Position numbers and translations under genes: made by a program
The notes under the pieces: generated by a model
What the model saw: only the letters and a program-made list of their open reading frames with translations
The model's database searches: none
Told to the model about the DNA's origin: nothing
In this document: piece by piece, positions 22,960-31,414 of the stretch
How the letters are laid out: each line of letters starts with the position of its first letter
How positions within the stretch are numbered: the stretch's first letter is position 1
Origin: Akkermansia sp.
GTDB lineage: Bacteria > Verrucomicrobiota > Verrucomicrobiia > Verrucomicrobiales > Akkermansiaceae
Reading direction: 5' to 3'
Length of the DNA: 64,000 bases
Assembly: GCA_017517805.1 (NCBI GenBank)
Contig: JAFWYD010000008.1
Coordinates: forward strand, 62,001 to 126,000

Positions 22960-25161
22960 ATGGAAAAAAGCTTGAACTCTCAGGTTCAGTCTGAGGCAGT
23001 TTTGCACGCGCAGGACTATATGCAGGTGCTGCGGAGCCGTTGGAAAACAGTGCTGCTGGTGTTTCTGATGGTGTTTGTGAGTAGCGCCATTGTCACCAAA
23101 ATGATGACACCCATGTACACTAGTGGGATGTCATTTGAAATCAAACACCCGCGAGATTTGATTAATGTGGCGGTAGGCGGCGAGGGGAACCCCATTGCTG
23201 CTATGGCCGACTCAAACGCGTATATGCAGACGCAGTTTGAGATTCTGGTTTCACAGCAGAATTTGATAGCTGTTGCCAATAAGTTGGATTTGCCAAACGA
23301 GTGGGGCGTAGACGAAGCTACGGCTGCGGCACGTTTGATGAGGATGGTCAAGGTTCTTCCCCGTAAGAACACGAACTTGGTTGATATCGAGGTGAAGATG
23401 GATGATCCTCGTGTTTCACAGCAGACGTGTCAGGCTGTAGTAGATTGCTACAAGGAAATCCGCGAGGAAAAGGAGAATGCTGTTATTACAGAAGCTATTA
23501 ACAAGCGTTACGAAGTGTTGCGCTCTCGCCAGGACGAACTTGAGCGTAAGGCTGATGTCGTGCGCCAGTATATCCGCTCCGGAAAATATATCCAAGGCAT
23601 GTGGAATGAATATAGCGGTCATGGAGCCCCTGTTTCTTCTGGTGCAGAAGAGCAGACTCTTCAGCAGCTTAATAATTCCAAGCTGCAGATGGAGACTGAG
23701 ATTGCCCAGATGACAGTGCATATCGGGAAGCTGCAGGGGTTGAAGGATGCCGAGCTGCTTAGCTATGTCACCCGTACTGGTTTGTTGACCGCAGAGTCGT
23801 ATTGCTCTGCCAAGGTACGTGAGCTTAATACGCGCTACACCGATGAGGAAAATAATCGAGCACAGATGTTGCTTAGCGGCTATGGCGAGAGACATCCGAA
23901 TGTTCTCCGCCTCGATGAGCAGCATAAGGCAACGCGTGACCAATTGTATGAGGAACTGGTAGGTATGCGCGACTCGATGGTTGACCAGCTTGATGTCAAG
24001 AAGTCTGAATTGCAGGACCTCGAACAGCGATATAACCAGGCTCGTGACCGCCTTCGCGACAAAACTCTCGAAGACCAGAAGGTTAAGAATGCATTGCAGG
24101 AATATGCAGCTGAGAAGGCGCGTTTTGATAAGCTGGAGAACGACTACATAGCCGATAAGATGCGCTTGATGGCACCTAGAACCAGTATTGAGGTGTACAG
24201 TATTCCGGAGTTGGCTAGTGTGCCGAGTAGTCCCAACTATAAGCTCAATCTGATTGTCGGCGCTGTACTTGGTGTTATTCTGGGCATAATCATTGCATTC
24301 ACGGGTAATTACTTTGATACTTCAATCAAGACCCTCGAGGATGCTGAGCGCGCGTTGGGGCTGCCGGTGCTTGGTGTTGTGCCTCAGGATGCAGGGCTCT
24401 TGATTCTGCAAGGGGGCGATAGCCCGGATGCAGAGGCGTACCGTATTCTCCGCACCAATATTGAGTTGAAGCGTGAACAGTACCGTGCGACAACACTTGC
24501 CGTTGTATCGGCTAATGCGGGTGAGGGTAAGACGACCACGCTGAGCAATTTGGCTGTTGTCTTTGCTCAGGCTGGTTACAGTACCCTGATGATAGATGCC
24601 GACCTTCGTCGCCCTCGTCTGGCTCGCTATGCGGAGTTGAGAAATGAAACGGGCTTGTCAACCTACCTGGCAGACATGAGCCTTGAGCTTAAGGATGTCG
24701 TGTACCAGACTGGCCATGCCAATTTGTATATTATGCCGAGTGGTCCTATTCCTGTGGACCCGAGTGGGTTGATTGGTTCTCACCGGATGCAGGAATTGCT
24801 GGGTGAAGTAGCAAAGCGTTTCGATATAGTGTTGATAGACTCTCCGCCTGTTCTGGGTGTCAGCGATGCTTCTCTTCTGGTGAGTCGCGCAGATGCAACC
24901 TTGTTGGTGCTTCAGCCCCGTAAGATGCCAGTTAAGGCATTGTTACGTGCTAAGTCCCTGGTGCAGAGTGCAGGCGGAAATATCATGGGGCTGGTGATGA
25001 ATAACGTCGATATTACAGGTGATACCCAGTATCAGTACTATACGACATACTATTCGTACTACAGCAAAGGTAATGACCGGAAAGAACCCAAGCCGCTTGC
25101 GAAGAAAGAAGCGAGAGATGAAGAGGTCGCTTCTAGTGTCGCTGATGATGATTTGTATTAA
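22960..25161 (+). CDS. polysaccharide co-polymerase with BY-kinase domain (Wzc-like)
   Basis: An inner-membrane protein of 733 residues that controls chain length and export of polysaccharide. The N-terminal Wzz domain has a membrane helix near residues 25-45. A long periplasmic coiled coil follows, then a GNVR-type region and a second helix near 415-440. The cytoplasmic tyrosine kinase carries SANAGEGKTT (Walker A, 517-526), LMIDADLRRP (Walker A') and VLIDSPP (Walker B). Seven tyrosines cluster at about 691-701 and one lies at the very C-terminus, the usual autophosphorylation tail. The ATG at 22960 has an AGAGGA ribosome site; an upstream GTG (22915) would overlap the hairpin and is rejected. 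Confidence 0.95.
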   Translation: MEKSLNSQVQSEAVLHAQDYMQVLRSRWKTVLLVFLMVFVSSAIVTKMMTPMYTSGMSFEIKHPRDLINVAVGGEGNPIAAMADSNAYMQTQFEILVSQQNLIAVANKLDLPNEWGVDEATAAARLMRMVKVLPRKNTNLVDIEVKMDDPRVSQQTCQAVVDCYKEIREEKENAVITEAINKRYEVLRSRQDELERKADVVRQYIRSGKYIQGMWNEYSGHGAPVSSGAEEQTLQQLNNSKLQMETEIAQMTVHIGKLQGLKDAELLSYVTRTGLLTAESYCSAKVRELNTRYTDEENNRAQMLLSGYGERHPNVLRLDEQHKATRDQLYEELVGMRDSMVDQLDVKKSELQDLEQRYNQARDRLRDKTLEDQKVKNALQEYAAEKARFDKLENDYIADKMRLMAPRTSIEVYSIPELASVPSSPNYKLNLIVGAVLGVILGIIIAFTGNYFDTSIKTLEDAERALGLPVLGVVPQDAGLLILQGGDSPDAEAYRILRTNIELKREQYRATTLAVVSANAGEGKTTTLSNLAVVFAQAGYSTLMIDADLRRPRLARYAELRNETGLSTYLADMSLELKDVVYQTGHANLYIMPSGPIPVDPSGLIGSHRMQELLGEVAKRFDIVLIDSPPVLGVSDASLLVSRADATLLVLQPRKMPVKALLRAKSLVQSAGGNIMGLVMNNVDITGDTQYQYYTTYYSYYSKGNDRKEPKPLAKKEARDEEVASSVADDDLY

Positions 25162-25170
25162 TGATCGATT

Positions 25171-25788
25171 ATGAAGAATAAGATATTTCAGTTACTGCTG
25201 TTGCTTGTGATGGGGCTGTTCCTGCAGCCGCTGCTCGCGCAGGATGCTTCGACTGAGCCTCGCGCAACAAAGGGTGGCATCATCATTCTGCAATTCAAGA
25301 ATATTCCCAGCGAAGATGTCAACAATGTAAACGGAGATTATCCGGTAAGTCGCGAGGATGGTACGATTTCTGTGCCTTATCTTTCCGGTCGAGTTCGTGT
25401 GGTTGGAATGACTGCCCGCCAGGTTGAAAATACTCTGCGTTCGCAGTATCTTGCGCAGCAGATATACTCCGACCCGATTATCATGGCCAATGTCGGCCCC
25501 AAGGGAGAGGTTGCTGTTGATACCCGCTTTATCCAGGTGGCTGGCTATGTGCGGGAAAAACGCAACTTGCCTTATCGCGAGGGTGTGACTTTGATTCAGG
25601 CTCTGATTGACTGTGGTGATATTACTGATTTCGGGTCAAGAAAAATTCAGGTGACTCGCGGAAATGTGACCCGCACGTATGATTATTTCAGTGCACGTGA
25701 CCGTGCTATCAAGCTGTTGCCGAATGATTCGGTTTTTGTGCCGAGAAGACCTGCTTTCGAAGGCCGGCCTGATAAGATAGGCCCATAA
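25171..25788 (+). CDS. polysaccharide export protein, Wza-like (Poly_export/SLBB)
   Basis: A 205-residue protein with a signal peptide (MKNKIFQ to LLAQ; no lipobox). The polysaccharide-export domain follows: GDYPVSREDGTISVPYLSGRVRVVGMTARQVENTLR. One SLBB-type domain runs from VDTRFIQVAGYVREKRNLPYREGVTLIQALIDCGDITDFGS. It lacks the additional SLBB repeats and the amphipathic C-terminal outer-membrane helix of E. coli Wza. The separate beta-barrel gene upstream may therefore provide the exit pore. It follows the BY-kinase by nine bases and is followed by a terminator. Confidence 0.88.
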   Translation: MKNKIFQLLLLLVMGLFLQPLLAQDASTEPRATKGGIIILQFKNIPSEDVNNVNGDYPVSREDGTISVPYLSGRVRVVGMTARQVENTLRSQYLAQQIYSDPIIMANVGPKGEVAVDTRFIQVAGYVREKRNLPYREGVTLIQALIDCGDITDFGSRKIQVTRGNVTRTYDYFSARDRAIKLLPNDSVFVPRRPAFEGRPDKIGP

Positions 25789-25809
25789 GGTGGCTCCGTC
25801 AGGGTTTTC

Positions 25810-25839
25810 AGCTCCGGCAGTTATGCCGGAGCTTGTTTA
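25810..25839 (+). terminator. terminator after the export gene
   Basis: GCTCCGGCA (25811-25819) and TGCCGGAGC (25824-25832) with a four-base loop and TTGTTTA after it. It ends the exopolysaccharide operon. Confidence 0.8.
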
Positions 25840-25858
25840 TCTCTAACTGAAAGGGTTC

Positions 25859-26971
25859 ATGATGACTCTTGCTCTTCCCAAGATTCTGATTCTGAGTGTC
25901 GGCTACGGGAAAGGTCACCATTCTGCGGCATACGCTCTTGCAGAGTATTATCAAAAAAAAGGTTGGGAGTCACGTGTGCTGGATGTGTGCGAACTTGCCC
26001 AGCCTCGTCTGTTCCGACTTACGCAGCGGTTTTATGATTTCTGTGTCCGCAGGGCACCGTGGTTGTGGGGGATAACCTATGGCTTGACTGATACTGCTGA
26101 TTGGGCTCGGCTGATTCATAGTCCGTTTCTACGCCCGGTGCTAAGGTGTTTGCAGGATATTCTGGAGCAGGAGCGTCCCGAATTGGTCGTATGCACCTAC
26201 CCGTTGTTTGCTTATATGCTTGATGATTTGCGCCAGCGCCGGCGGTGGAGTGGGCGATATGCCGTGGTGGTGACGGATGCGCGTGAAATAAGTCGTCCCT
26301 GGATGCGATCATCGGCCGATTTGGTAACCGTTCCGGATGAGGGATCCCGTCAGTTGGTGCTGGAACGATACGGCCTTCCAGAATCTATTATTGAGGCGGC
26401 GGGATTTCCTGTGCGCGGGGCTTTTGGGGCTGCATCAGAACTCCCGGTCCCGACTCAGGGGCACCTGAGCATCTTATACGGAGCTTACAGACAGACAGGT
26501 GGCGTCATCCGGGATATTGAAGCCCTGATGTCTTCATTTCCCGGCTTGGAGCTTACTGTGCTGGCCGGGCATAGAACGCGCTTGCTGCAGCGTCACTTTG
26601 CTGCGTATTGCGCAAGCCGGCGGTTGACGGTGATTCGTGAGACTGCCGAGATGCCCGAATTGCTGCGCAAGAGCCATTTCTACATAGGAAAGGCCGGGGC
26701 AGCGACAATGTTTGAGTGCTACTCTTCTTGTGTGCCAATCCTGGTGAACTTTACCTTGCCTGGTCAGGAGCAGGGGAATCTGGAACTGCTGTTGGAGGAT
26801 GGTGCCGGGTATCATGTTGAGTCGACCTTGCATCTGGTTGATACGCTGCACTGTTTGCTGGAGCATGATGCTGAAGGATGGCAATTGTTGCGACGAGCCA
26901 TGGTGGCTGCTGACCGAGCAGGGGGCGCCGCCCGTGTAGCTGCTGCCATAGAGAGGAGGATTGGCAGATGA
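25859..26971 (+). CDS. GT28-like glycosyltransferase (MGDG/diglucosyl-diacylglycerol synthase type)
   Basis: A 370-residue GT-B fold enzyme. The N-terminus ILSVGYGKGHHSAAYALAEYYQKKG matches the MGDG-synthase N-domain (glycine-rich loop with GxGHxxAA), and the C-half contains YIGKAGAATMFECYSSCVPIL with a GxG/E donor-site pattern seen in GT28 enzymes such as MurG and UgtP. It probably transfers a sugar from a nucleotide sugar to a lipid or lipid-linked acceptor on the inner membrane. It has no membrane helix. The ATG is preceded by a GAAAGGG ribosome site. It overlaps coaX by four bases (ATGA). The acceptor cannot be told from sequence. Confidence 0.82.
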   Translation: MMTLALPKILILSVGYGKGHHSAAYALAEYYQKKGWESRVLDVCELAQPRLFRLTQRFYDFCVRRAPWLWGITYGLTDTADWARLIHSPFLRPVLRCLQDILEQERPELVVCTYPLFAYMLDDLRQRRRWSGRYAVVVTDAREISRPWMRSSADLVTVPDEGSRQLVLERYGLPESIIEAAGFPVRGAFGAASELPVPTQGHLSILYGAYRQTGGVIRDIEALMSSFPGLELTVLAGHRTRLLQRHFAAYCASRRLTVIRETAEMPELLRKSHFYIGKAGAATMFECYSSCVPILVNFTLPGQEQGNLELLLEDGAGYHVESTLHLVDTLHCLLEHDAEGWQLLRRAMVAADRAGGAARVAAAIERRIGR

Positions 26972-27711
26972 GTAGTTATTTGCTGGTGGATAATTCCAAT
27001 ACGCGCACCAAGTTTGTACTTGCTTCGCCAGGTGCTGTGCATGATATGCGCATCGTGCCTACTGCTGAGATTGAGGTTTCTGCCGTTCGCGCTCTGACTG
27101 CTGATTGGCAATTTAGGAGAGTTTGTATGGCCTCTGTTGTGCCGCAGGCCGCTGAATTGATTGAGGCTGCCTTCGCTCGGGGGACTGTGCTTCGATTGAA
27201 ACATGCAGGGTTTCTGAAAGTTGATTTTTCACAATATGCCGGTATTTCCACGCTTGGTGAAGACCGCATGGCCAATGTGCTCGGCCTCGCAGAGAGCTCT
27301 CCCATGCCCGCCGTAGCTGTCGATATGGGAACCGCTACGACCTTTGATGTAGCGGTGGCTGGTGCCGCAGCCCCTGTTTTTCGGGGGGGGATTATTTCAC
27401 CCGGGCTTGCTGCGTTTGCTTCATGTCTGCACCAGAAGACGGCACAATTACCTGAATTGAAGTCATGGGAAGGTGGATCTGCAATTGGTTGTTCAACGGT
27501 GGAATCTATGGCCTCAGCGGTGCGCATAGGGTATCCGGCGATGATTGATGCCATGCTTGATGCCATTGAGCAAGAATTAAACACGCCTATGCAGATTGTG
27601 CTGACTGGTGGAGACGCGCCTGCGCTGGCTCCTTTGTTGCGCCATTCGTGCAAGATTGACCCATTGCTCACAATTCGTGGACTTGCTTCAGCCTTGGATT
27701 TCTCGTTATGA
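26968..27711 (+). CDS. coaX: type III pantothenate kinase
   Basis: Phosphorylates pantothenate as the first step of CoA synthesis; an ASKHA-fold enzyme that needs a monovalent cation. The 247 residues show LLVDNSNTRTKFVL (phosphate 1; the usual DIGNT has a Ser here), TLGEDRMANVLG (GxDR motif), AVDMGTATTFDVAV (phosphate 2) and FRGGIISPGLAA. It is coupled to the GT28-like gene by an ATGA overlap and lies upstream of acpP. CoA supply thus neighbours the acyl carrier protein, which needs the CoA-derived phosphopantetheine arm. Confidence 0.93.
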   Translation: MSSYLLVDNSNTRTKFVLASPGAVHDMRIVPTAEIEVSAVRALTADWQFRRVCMASVVPQAAELIEAAFARGTVLRLKHAGFLKVDFSQYAGISTLGEDRMANVLGLAESSPMPAVAVDMGTATTFDVAVAGAAAPVFRGGIISPGLAAFASCLHQKTAQLPELKSWEGGSAIGCSTVESMASAVRIGYPAMIDAMLDAIEQELNTPMQIVLTGGDAPALAPLLRHSCKIDPLLTIRGLASALDFSL

Positions 27712-27743
27712 TGCAAAAATTGAGTATTCTTTAGTTTTTTTTG

Positions 27744-27772
27744 TTGCAAGAAGCCGGAGAACACGCTACAAT
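27744..27772 (+). promoter_or_regulatory. acpP promoter
   Basis: TTGCAA (27744-27749), 17 bases, TACAAT (27767-27772). The leader to the ATG at 27799 is about 20 bases. Confidence 0.7.
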
Positions 27773-27798
27773 GAATGCACTTAAAACCTGTACATCTT

Positions 27799-28038
27799 AT
27801 GTCCGACAATATCGAATCCCAGGTAAAAGAAATCATCGCTGCTCAGCTCAGCGTTGATCCCGAAAAAGTGACCTCCGATGCTAAGTTCATCGAAGATCTT
27901 GGTGCCGACTCCCTTGACACCGTAGAGCTCGTGATGGCTTTCGAGGATAAGTTCTCCGTGGAAGTTCCCGATGAGGACGCCGAGAAGCTCAAGTCCGTGG
28001 CTGACGTGGTGGCCTACATCGAGTCCCACAAGGCCTGA
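27799..28038 (+). CDS. acpP: acyl carrier protein
   Basis: The 79-residue carrier of growing fatty-acyl chains. The phosphopantetheine site is the serine of [22 protein letters not shown]. The four-helix pattern with acidic helix II and the [11 protein letters not shown] loop is standard. The start at 27799 (MSDN) is chosen because the -10 box is at 27767-27772, which excludes the in-frame ATG at 27775 in practice. The gene stands between coaX and a hairpin terminator and probably makes an abundant short message. Confidence 0.97.
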   Translation: MSDNIESQVKEIIAAQLSVDPEKVTSDAKFIEDLGADSLDTVELVMAFEDKFSVEVPDEDAEKLKSVADVVAYIESHKA

Positions 28039-28061
28039 TAGGCTGGAGGCTTTTTCAATAC

Positions 28062-28100
28062 GGGCGGTTCCTCCTTTATCAGGCGGAGCCGCCCTTTTTA
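28062..28100 (+). terminator. acpP terminator
   Basis: GGGCGG (28062-28067) and CCGCCC (28089-28094) form the base of an imperfect hairpin followed by five thymines. Confidence 0.8.
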
Positions 28101-28107
28101 TACTTTT

Positions 28108-28632
28108 ATGAACCGGAGTTCCATCGACTACGCCATGCGGCAGACAAAGGTATTGTATGTGCCTGACCGGCGCATAGATACCTTTGGTGATACCCGGTTC
28201 AATTTCAGGCTCATTACTGAACCTGTGGATGAGGTGGGAGTTTGCCGGATTCGTAGTGGATGGGTCGAGGCGAACCGCCCCCGGATTATACGGCCGGCAG
28301 ATATGAACGGCGTGGAGACGGAAGGGTTCGGGGCAGATGCTGCCCGCTTTTTCCAATGGTTGCAGGAGCATGGTGCCCCCATGCAGGCATTGTTGAAATA
28401 TGGTTTCTGTTTCTCCCGCACTAAGGTGCACGAGGAAATGGTGCATGATAATTTACAGGAGCTTGCAGACCGTGTTGTTCAGGAGTCACTCAGCTCAGGT
28501 GACCCCTTCCGGGCGGTCATCGCAGGGGTAGATGATGCCTGGGAGGTTTCTCTGCTTTACTTTATTCTTGAAATGGTGCAAAAATCTCATGAAATCAATT
28601 TATTCGATTTCCGTCGCCGCGGTATTCTCTAG
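28108..28632 (+). CDS. cytoplasmic protein of unknown function
   Basis: A 174-residue soluble protein with no signal peptide. Visible features are an early DRRIDTFGDTRFNFRLITEPVDE segment, the block VEANRPRIIRPADMNGVETEGFG, and a helical C-terminal half. It has two cysteines, both widely spaced, and no recognisable nucleotide- or metal-binding motif. The uniform, non-low-complexity composition and codon use like its neighbours support a real gene. The downstream LysM-protein start (28589) lies inside its 3' end, so they overlap by 44 bases. I do not recognise the family; it may be lineage-restricted. Confidence 0.65.
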   Translation: MNRSSIDYAMRQTKVLYVPDRRIDTFGDTRFNFRLITEPVDEVGVCRIRSGWVEANRPRIIRPADMNGVETEGFGADAARFFQWLQEHGAPMQALLKYGFCFSRTKVHEEMVHDNLQELADRVVQESLSSGDPFRAVIAGVDDAWEVSLLYFILEMVQKSHEINLFDFRRRGIL

Positions 28633-29356
28633 TCTGGTATTAAGTGCCGCAGCTGTGGAGAATTATTCTCTCTGGCCACGCCGCCCGGATGAGCTTGAAC
28701 AGGCCAGACGCCTCATGCAGGAGCAGAAGGGTGGTGAGGCGGTACTGCTCCTCCAGCCATTCCTGACGGATCGGGGTATTGCCGGTCGTGAGGCTCGACA
28801 GATTTGCGGGCGTGTGAATGTCCCCCGCTATCTCTCCCGTATGCATCCCGGAGCTCGTGTTTATACAGTCCGCAAGGGAGATAATATCGCCCGTATAGCC
28901 GCGCGTGAAAAATGTCCCCAGGATGTCTTGATGATGCTTAATGGAATTGTCGAGCCGTCAGCTTTGCGAGTGGGACAGAAACTGGTGCTGGTTCCGATGA
29001 ATCTGCGTGTGGAGATCTACCCGCTGCAGCGCGAGATTTCCGTATGGGATGGAAATACTCTGGTGGCTGACTATCCTATCACAGGAGTGGATGATATTCC
29101 CCGTGCTCGTCAGAAAACCCAGAAGACGAAAGTTTCTGCCCGGGAGGGATACCTGGGCGGGCATGTGGTGCTCTCTCGCGCTCCTCAGTTTCCGTCTTCC
29201 GAGAGATCCATCATTTTGGCAAATGGCATGTCTCTTGTCGGGGGGGCAAACAGTAAGGGAAATATATTGATTTATATGGAGCAGAAAGATCTGAATGAGC
29301 TTGCCATGATGCTTGATTGTGGAAATGAGGTGACTGTTTATTACCCCGGAACCTGA
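28589..29356 (+). CDS. LysM protein with YkuD-like domain lacking the catalytic cysteine
   Basis: A 255-residue secreted protein starting at the ATG at 28589, where a signal peptide begins (MKSIYSISVAAVFSSLVLSAAAVE). An in-frame ATG at 28532 lies deeper inside the upstream gene. A LysM domain spans about residues 90-137 (YTVRKGDNIARIAAREKC...NGIVEPSALRVGQKLVLVP). The following 115 residues look like an L,D-transpeptidase domain: EIYPLQREISVWDGNTLVADYPITG, the GYLGGHVVLSR strand, and a terminal L..ML.CGNEVTVYYPG like the usual GTPVTI end. There is no HxxG...S/GCxR active site. It is therefore probably a peptidoglycan-binding pseudoenzyme or scaffold. Confidence 0.75.
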   Translation: MKSIYSISVAAVFSSLVLSAAAVENYSLWPRRPDELEQARRLMQEQKGGEAVLLLQPFLTDRGIAGREARQICGRVNVPRYLSRMHPGARVYTVRKGDNIARIAAREKCPQDVLMMLNGIVEPSALRVGQKLVLVPMNLRVEIYPLQREISVWDGNTLVADYPITGVDDIPRARQKTQKTKVSAREGYLGGHVVLSRAPQFPSSERSIILANGMSLVGGANSKGNILIYMEQKDLNELAMMLDCGNEVTVYYPGT

Positions 29357-29404
29357 ATTTTTGCAGCAATGCGTCAAACTGACTCATTGCAGGTAAAAAT
29401 ATGC

Positions 29405-29433
29405 TTTCCTTACGCTTCTTTATCTGATAGAAT
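29405..29433 (+). promoter_or_regulatory. possible ilvB promoter
   Basis: TAGAAT (29428-29433) with a weak TTTCCT 17 bases upstream. The leader to 29494 is about 55 bases and contains a GC-rich stretch (GCGCACGAACGCGGGTGCG). No leader peptide rich in Val/Leu/Ile is evident. Confidence 0.35.
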
Positions 29434-29493
29434 CGCGCACGAACGCGGGTGCGGAAATAGTAGCCCTGCCACAACTCCAAATTATCAAAAATC

Positions 29494-31347
29494 ATGAACA
29501 GCGAATCCACATGTAAGTCCAAGTCTGAGAGTAAAATGATGACCGGGGCCGAGGCCCTCGTTCAGAGCCTAGTACGCGAGGGTGTGGATGTCGTATTTGC
29601 CTATCCGGGTGGTGCCAGCATGCCGATTCACCAGGCATTGAGCCACGAGCCTTCCATCCGGACCATTCTTCCTCGCCATGAGCAGGGGGGGGCGTTCGCG
29701 GCAGAAGGATACGGCCGCGTGACTGGCAAGGTCGGTGTGTGTATGTCCACTTCCGGACCGGGGGCCACGAACCTCATCACCGGCATTGCTGATGCCATGC
29801 TGGATTCTATCCCCATGGTGGCTATTACTGCACAGGTGGGTAGTGGGCTGATTGGTACTTCTGCTTTCCAGGAGACCGACGTGTTCGGTATGACGGCGCC
29901 CATCGTGAAGCACAGCTATCTGGTGACCGATCTGAATGATATTCCCCGTATTGTGCGGGAGGCTTTCCATGTTGCCCGTACCGGTCGCCCCGGCCCAGTG
30001 GTGATTGATATTCCCAAGAATTTCCAGGAGGGGAAGTTTGTGCCTGATTTTGATGCGCCGATGGATTTGCCGGGGTATGAGCCCAAGGTGAAGCTTGATA
30101 CTGCCGCGTTGGATGCAATCCTGCCCATTATTCTGGACGCAAAGAGACCGGCGATCTATGCCGGTGGCGGTGTGGTGATTTCTGAGGCTTCTGAGCAGTT
30201 GCGTGAGTTTGCAGAACGTACGCAGATACCGGTAGCCACCACGCTGATGGGCATCGGAGCCATGCCCGAGAATCATCCGCTTTCTGTCCGCTGGCTGGGC
30301 ATGCACGGTGCTGTTTATGCCAATAATACCGTAAATGAGGCTGATGTGGTCATCGCAATAGGTGCCCGTTTTGATGACCGTGTGACCGGTGCTGTGCGTA
30401 CATTCTGTGAGCATGCTCGTATCATCCACATTGATTACGATGCTGCTGAGCTCAACAAGAATAAGAAAGTGGATTTTGCTATCCGCTCCGATGCTGCGGA
30501 GGCGCTTGCCTATCTCAATGCAAAACTGGAAGAAATGGGGATTTCCCCGCGCGAGTATGCTGTGTCCAATCGTCCGGAGTGGTTCGGAATCATCGAGAAG
30601 TGGAAGGAGCAGTATCCCCTGTGCTACGAGAAGAATCCCCGCGAAATTGCTCCGCAGCAGGCTATTGAAGAGCTTTACAACCAGCTGAAGGATCAGGATG
30701 CCATCATTTGCACCGGCGTGGGGCAGCACCAGATGTTTGCAGCACAGTTCTACAAGTTTGAGAATCCGCGCCGCTTGTCTACTTCTGGCGGTCTTGGCTC
30801 CATGGGCTATGGTCTGCCGGCAGCCATGGGTGCTCACATGGCTCACCCGGATAAGCCTGTTGTGAATATCGACGGTGATGGTTCCTTCCTCATGAATGTA
30901 CAGGAACTGGCTACGATTCACGTTGAAAAGATGCCTATCAAGTGCATCATTCTGGATAATCAGCACCTCGGTATGGTGGTGCAGTGGGAGGACCTTAAGT
31001 ACGATTCCAATCGTGCCCAGACCTTCCTGGCTGATCCGGCAGACGAATATGACCGCACTCACAGGACGGAGGAGATTCTCTATCCGAACTTCCCAGTACT
31101 CTGCGCTGGTTTCGGTATCAAGTGCGAGCGCGTGGTTGATCCCGCTGACCTGGCTCCTGCTATTAAGCGCATGTTAGAATCCAAGGAAGCCTATGTGCTC
31201 GATGTCATGGTGCCGTATGATGTGCACGTCCTGCCCATGATTCCCGGTGGCATGGGATACCGCGATGTGCTTCTCGAACGCATTGCCGGCGATGGCAAGG
31301 GACGCAAGGCTTCGGAACTAGGGAAAGAAATTCCCTCGGCACTTTAA
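29494..31347 (+). CDS. ilvB: acetolactate synthase large subunit
   Basis: TPP-dependent enzyme that condenses pyruvate (with pyruvate or 2-ketobutyrate) in branched-chain amino-acid synthesis. The 617 residues show the N-terminal PYR domain with FAYPGGASMPIH (catalytic Glu in RHEQGGAFAAEGYGR), the FAD/DHS-like middle domain, and the C-terminal PP domain. The metal-TPP motif there begins NIDGDGSFLMNVQEL and continues to DNQHLGMVVQWED. The length is slightly above typical IlvB because of an N-terminal extension with several Ser/Lys. No ilvN (regulatory subunit) gene follows; the next gene is an O-antigen ligase-like protein. Confidence 0.96.
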   Translation: MNSESTCKSKSESKMMTGAEALVQSLVREGVDVVFAYPGGASMPIHQALSHEPSIRTILPRHEQGGAFAAEGYGRVTGKVGVCMSTSGPGATNLITGIADAMLDSIPMVAITAQVGSGLIGTSAFQETDVFGMTAPIVKHSYLVTDLNDIPRIVREAFHVARTGRPGPVVIDIPKNFQEGKFVPDFDAPMDLPGYEPKVKLDTAALDAILPIILDAKRPAIYAGGGVVISEASEQLREFAERTQIPVATTLMGIGAMPENHPLSVRWLGMHGAVYANNTVNEADVVIAIGARFDDRVTGAVRTFCEHARIIHIDYDAAELNKNKKVDFAIRSDAAEALAYLNAKLEEMGISPREYAVSNRPEWFGIIEKWKEQYPLCYEKNPREIAPQQAIEELYNQLKDQDAIICTGVGQHQMFAAQFYKFENPRRLSTSGGLGSMGYGLPAAMGAHMAHPDKPVVNIDGDGSFLMNVQELATIHVEKMPIKCIILDNQHLGMVVQWEDLKYDSNRAQTFLADPADEYDRTHRTEEILYPNFPVLCAGFGIKCERVVDPADLAPAIKRMLESKEAYVLDVMVPYDVHVLPMIPGGMGYRDVLLERIAGDGKGRKASELGKEIPSAL

Positions 31348-31414
31348 GACATACTTCAGGGTATATCTGCTGTAAAAGAAATCAGAGCAGAATCAGAATC
31401 TTGAAAGATTTTTT

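Noticed and set aside
29569-31062. Minus-strand open frame (497 codons) opposite ilvB
   Set aside because: Antisense shadow of a well-conserved enzyme; composition (many Ile/His/Arg) is that of reversed codons.
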